Positions 63,114 through 64,000 of a stretch of DNA of 64,000 nt are shown here, one piece after another (the stretch's first letter is position 1; each line of letters begins with the position of its first letter). The notes below the pieces were generated by a model that was not told where the DNA came from, ran no database searches, and saw nothing but the letters and a program-made list of their open reading frames with translations. Origin of the DNA: Reichenbachiella carrageenanivorans (GTDB lineage Bacteria > Bacteroidota > Bacteroidia > Cytophagales > Cyclobacteriaceae); assembly GCF_025639805.1 (NCBI RefSeq), contig NZ_CP106735.1:3195501-3259500 (forward strand), written 5' to 3'. The position numbers and the translations under genes are program-made.

Positions 63114-63824
63114 CTAGTAGTTTTTGATTTCTCCCCCACCAAATAGTACAAAGCCTTTGATGTGAAGCGTGTTGCCAGTCCCTGATTCGGTTCTTTTTGT
63201 AAACTTGCGTTTGTCGGTGACACCGCCAAATATAGCGGTGGTCTCTAGGTGGATCTCCCAGTCGGTGGGAAGCACGAAAGTGAAGCCGCCAAATAAGGCA
63301 AATACTTCTAGTGTGTGCTGTCCATTAGCTAACCTGGAGCCAGACAGGTCGTAACTAGATCCTCCGAATATGGCAGTTACTTGCCCACCTTTGAACTGAT
63401 CAGATCGTACCTTGACTTCGCCACCGCCGAGGATGTTGGCATCATTCAGGTAGTCGAAGGAGTGACCTGAGCTCTGTCGCTTAAATTCTATTTTTCTTTT
63501 GTTTAATAATATAATCCCAGTCCCGATCAAGATGCCTGGCCATAAGATTTGGCTCAAGCCGATATTGATTCTGAACTCTTGCCACAGGTATTCACCAAAT
63601 ATGAAATACAAAGCCAAGCAGATCATGATGGCACCAGGGTATTTGTTGCTCTTGGTGGATATAGAGAGGATGCCTATCACGAAGATGATACCTTTCCAGT
63701 TGAAGGCCAGGTTGTGAATCTCCTCAGGTATGAGACCGAAATTGCCCAACAAAAAGATGCCGCCAAGTATCACAAGTGCTACCCCCATGAGGTAGGATCT
63801 ATCTTCTTTTTTGTTTTGTCTCAT
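63114..63824 (-). CDS. LiaF-like membrane protein (DUF5668 / LiaF C-terminal domain)
   Basis: A 236-residue protein. The N-terminal membrane part has about four helices (LMGVALVILGGIFLLGNFGLIP, WKGIIFVIGILSIS, IMICLALYFIFGEYLW, ILWPGILIGTGIILL). The C-terminal half is a beta-helix-like LiaF/YvqF domain with repeated FGG turns (VTAIFGGSSYDLS, VFALFGGFTFVLP, TAIFGGVTDKR, FVLFGGGEIKNY). LiaF-type proteins modulate envelope-stress two-component systems, and the gene sits 8 bp upstream of such a pair. The next upstream gene, at the window edge, ends in the same FGGGE-KNY tail, so it is probably a paralogue. Confidence 0.85.
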   Translation of the reverse strand: MRQNKKEDRSYLMGVALVILGGIFLLGNFGLIPEEIHNLAFNWKGIIFVIGILSISTKSNKYPGAIMICLALYFIFGEYLWQEFRINIGLSQILWPGILIGTGIILLNKRKIEFKRQSSGHSFDYLNDANILGGGEVKVRSDQFKGGQVTAIFGGSSYDLSGSRLANGQHTLEVFALFGGFTFVLPTDWEIHLETTAIFGGVTDKRKFTKRTESGTGNTLHIKGFVLFGGGEIKNY

Positions 63825-63910
63825 TTGCTTGTTGGTTCTGATCTACAAGATACGACCAGTAGATTTGATTTTGAAATTTTATAGACCATGCTTGTTGTCT
63901 ATAATAGAAG

Positions 63911-63939
63911 GAGGCTGTCTCACTTGCAGAGACAGCTTC
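63911..63939 (-). terminator. Hairpin between the two LiaF-like genes
   Basis: GAGGCTGTCTC (63911-63921) pairs with GAGACAGCTTC (63929-63939), 11 bp with one G-T pair and a 7-nt loop. On the minus strand it lies after the partial upstream gene; the following sequence is pyrimidine-rich but not a clean T-run. Confidence 0.5.
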
Positions 63940-63966
63940 ACTTTGGTCTATTTTGAGTTTAGGTTT

Positions 63967-64000
63967 TTAGAGATAGTTTTTTACTTCTCCACCTCCGAAT
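63967..64000 (-). CDS. C-terminal end of a second LiaF-like protein (partial)
   Basis: Reading the minus strand from the right edge gives ...FGGGEVKNYL followed by TAA (63967-63969). This is almost the same tail as the complete LiaF-like protein at 63114-63824 (FGGGEIKNY). A tandem paralogue is therefore entering the window. Only ten residues are visible, so nothing more can be said. Confidence 0.6.
   Translation of the reverse strand, partial: FGGGEVKNYL

Noticed and set aside
1..64000. CRISPR arrays, tRNA or rRNA genes, insertion sequences, prophage or plasmid origins
   Set aside because: Looked for repeat-spacer patterns, tRNA arms and transposase motifs on both strands by eye and saw none; short structured RNAs could still be missed without a covariance search.

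Overview
The window looks like a chromosomal segment of a marine, alginate-degrading member of the Bacteroidota, probably a pigmented Cytophagales-type bacterium. The phylum call rests on a SusC/SusD pair, orphan FtsX-type permeases, a PafA phosphatase, a LytS/LytTR pair, TAnnTTTG-type promoter sequence and A-rich start regions. The order is inference; no rRNA or tRNA gene is present to test it.

Layout. 1-13204 holds mostly housekeeping genes: an HI0933-type flavoprotein (cut by the left edge), truC, an outer-membrane DUF481-like protein, a GH3 beta-glucosidase, a stand-alone receiver, ppc, a TPR protein, cca and pafA. 13201-18559 is a compact carotenoid operon on the minus strand (crtI-crtB-unknown-idi-crtZ-crtYcd, predicted end product zeaxanthin). 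It is preceded by a MerR/B12-binding regulator of the CarH type. 18711-27739 carries a penicillin-acylase-family hydrolase, small membrane proteins, a propeller-type sensor kinase and an FtsX permease.

27922-51196 is a complete alginate utilisation locus. Surface binding and uptake: SusC, SusD and a PKD/CBM-like lipoprotein. Depolymerisation: PL6, PL17 and two tandem PL7 lyases. Monomer handling: KdgF, an ACS-family MFS transporter and an SDR likely to reduce DEH to KDG. Catabolism: KDG kinase and KDPG aldolase, with a PPi-type phosphofructokinase between them. There are two local regulators. A LacI protein is divergent from kdgK, and two exact 17-bp repeats lie at the kdgK promoter. A FadR-type GntR protein is flanked by UxuR-like ATTGGT-NN-ACCAAT palindromes. 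An alpha/beta hydrolase ends the locus.

51231-60412 is an aromatic amino-acid region: flavin reductase, fumarylacetoacetase, 4-hydroxyphenylpyruvate dioxygenase, homogentisate dioxygenase, a Glu/Leu/Phe/Val dehydrogenase, an Lrp regulator and a nitroreductase-fold protein. The last carries the substrate-lid residues of iodotyrosine deiodinase. Brown algae supply both alginate and iodinated tyrosines, so the two halves of the window fit one lifestyle. 60514-64000 holds a sugar O-acetyltransferase and a LiaF-like/LytS/LytTR operon cut by the right edge.

The strongest leads for new biology are the iodotyrosine-deiodinase-like gene inside tyrosine catabolism, the two-regulator alginate circuit with visible operators, the PPi-PFK embedded in the KDG operon, a CBM-like module shared by the surface lipoprotein and a PL7 lyase, and an uncharacterised protein translationally coupled inside the carotenoid operon.
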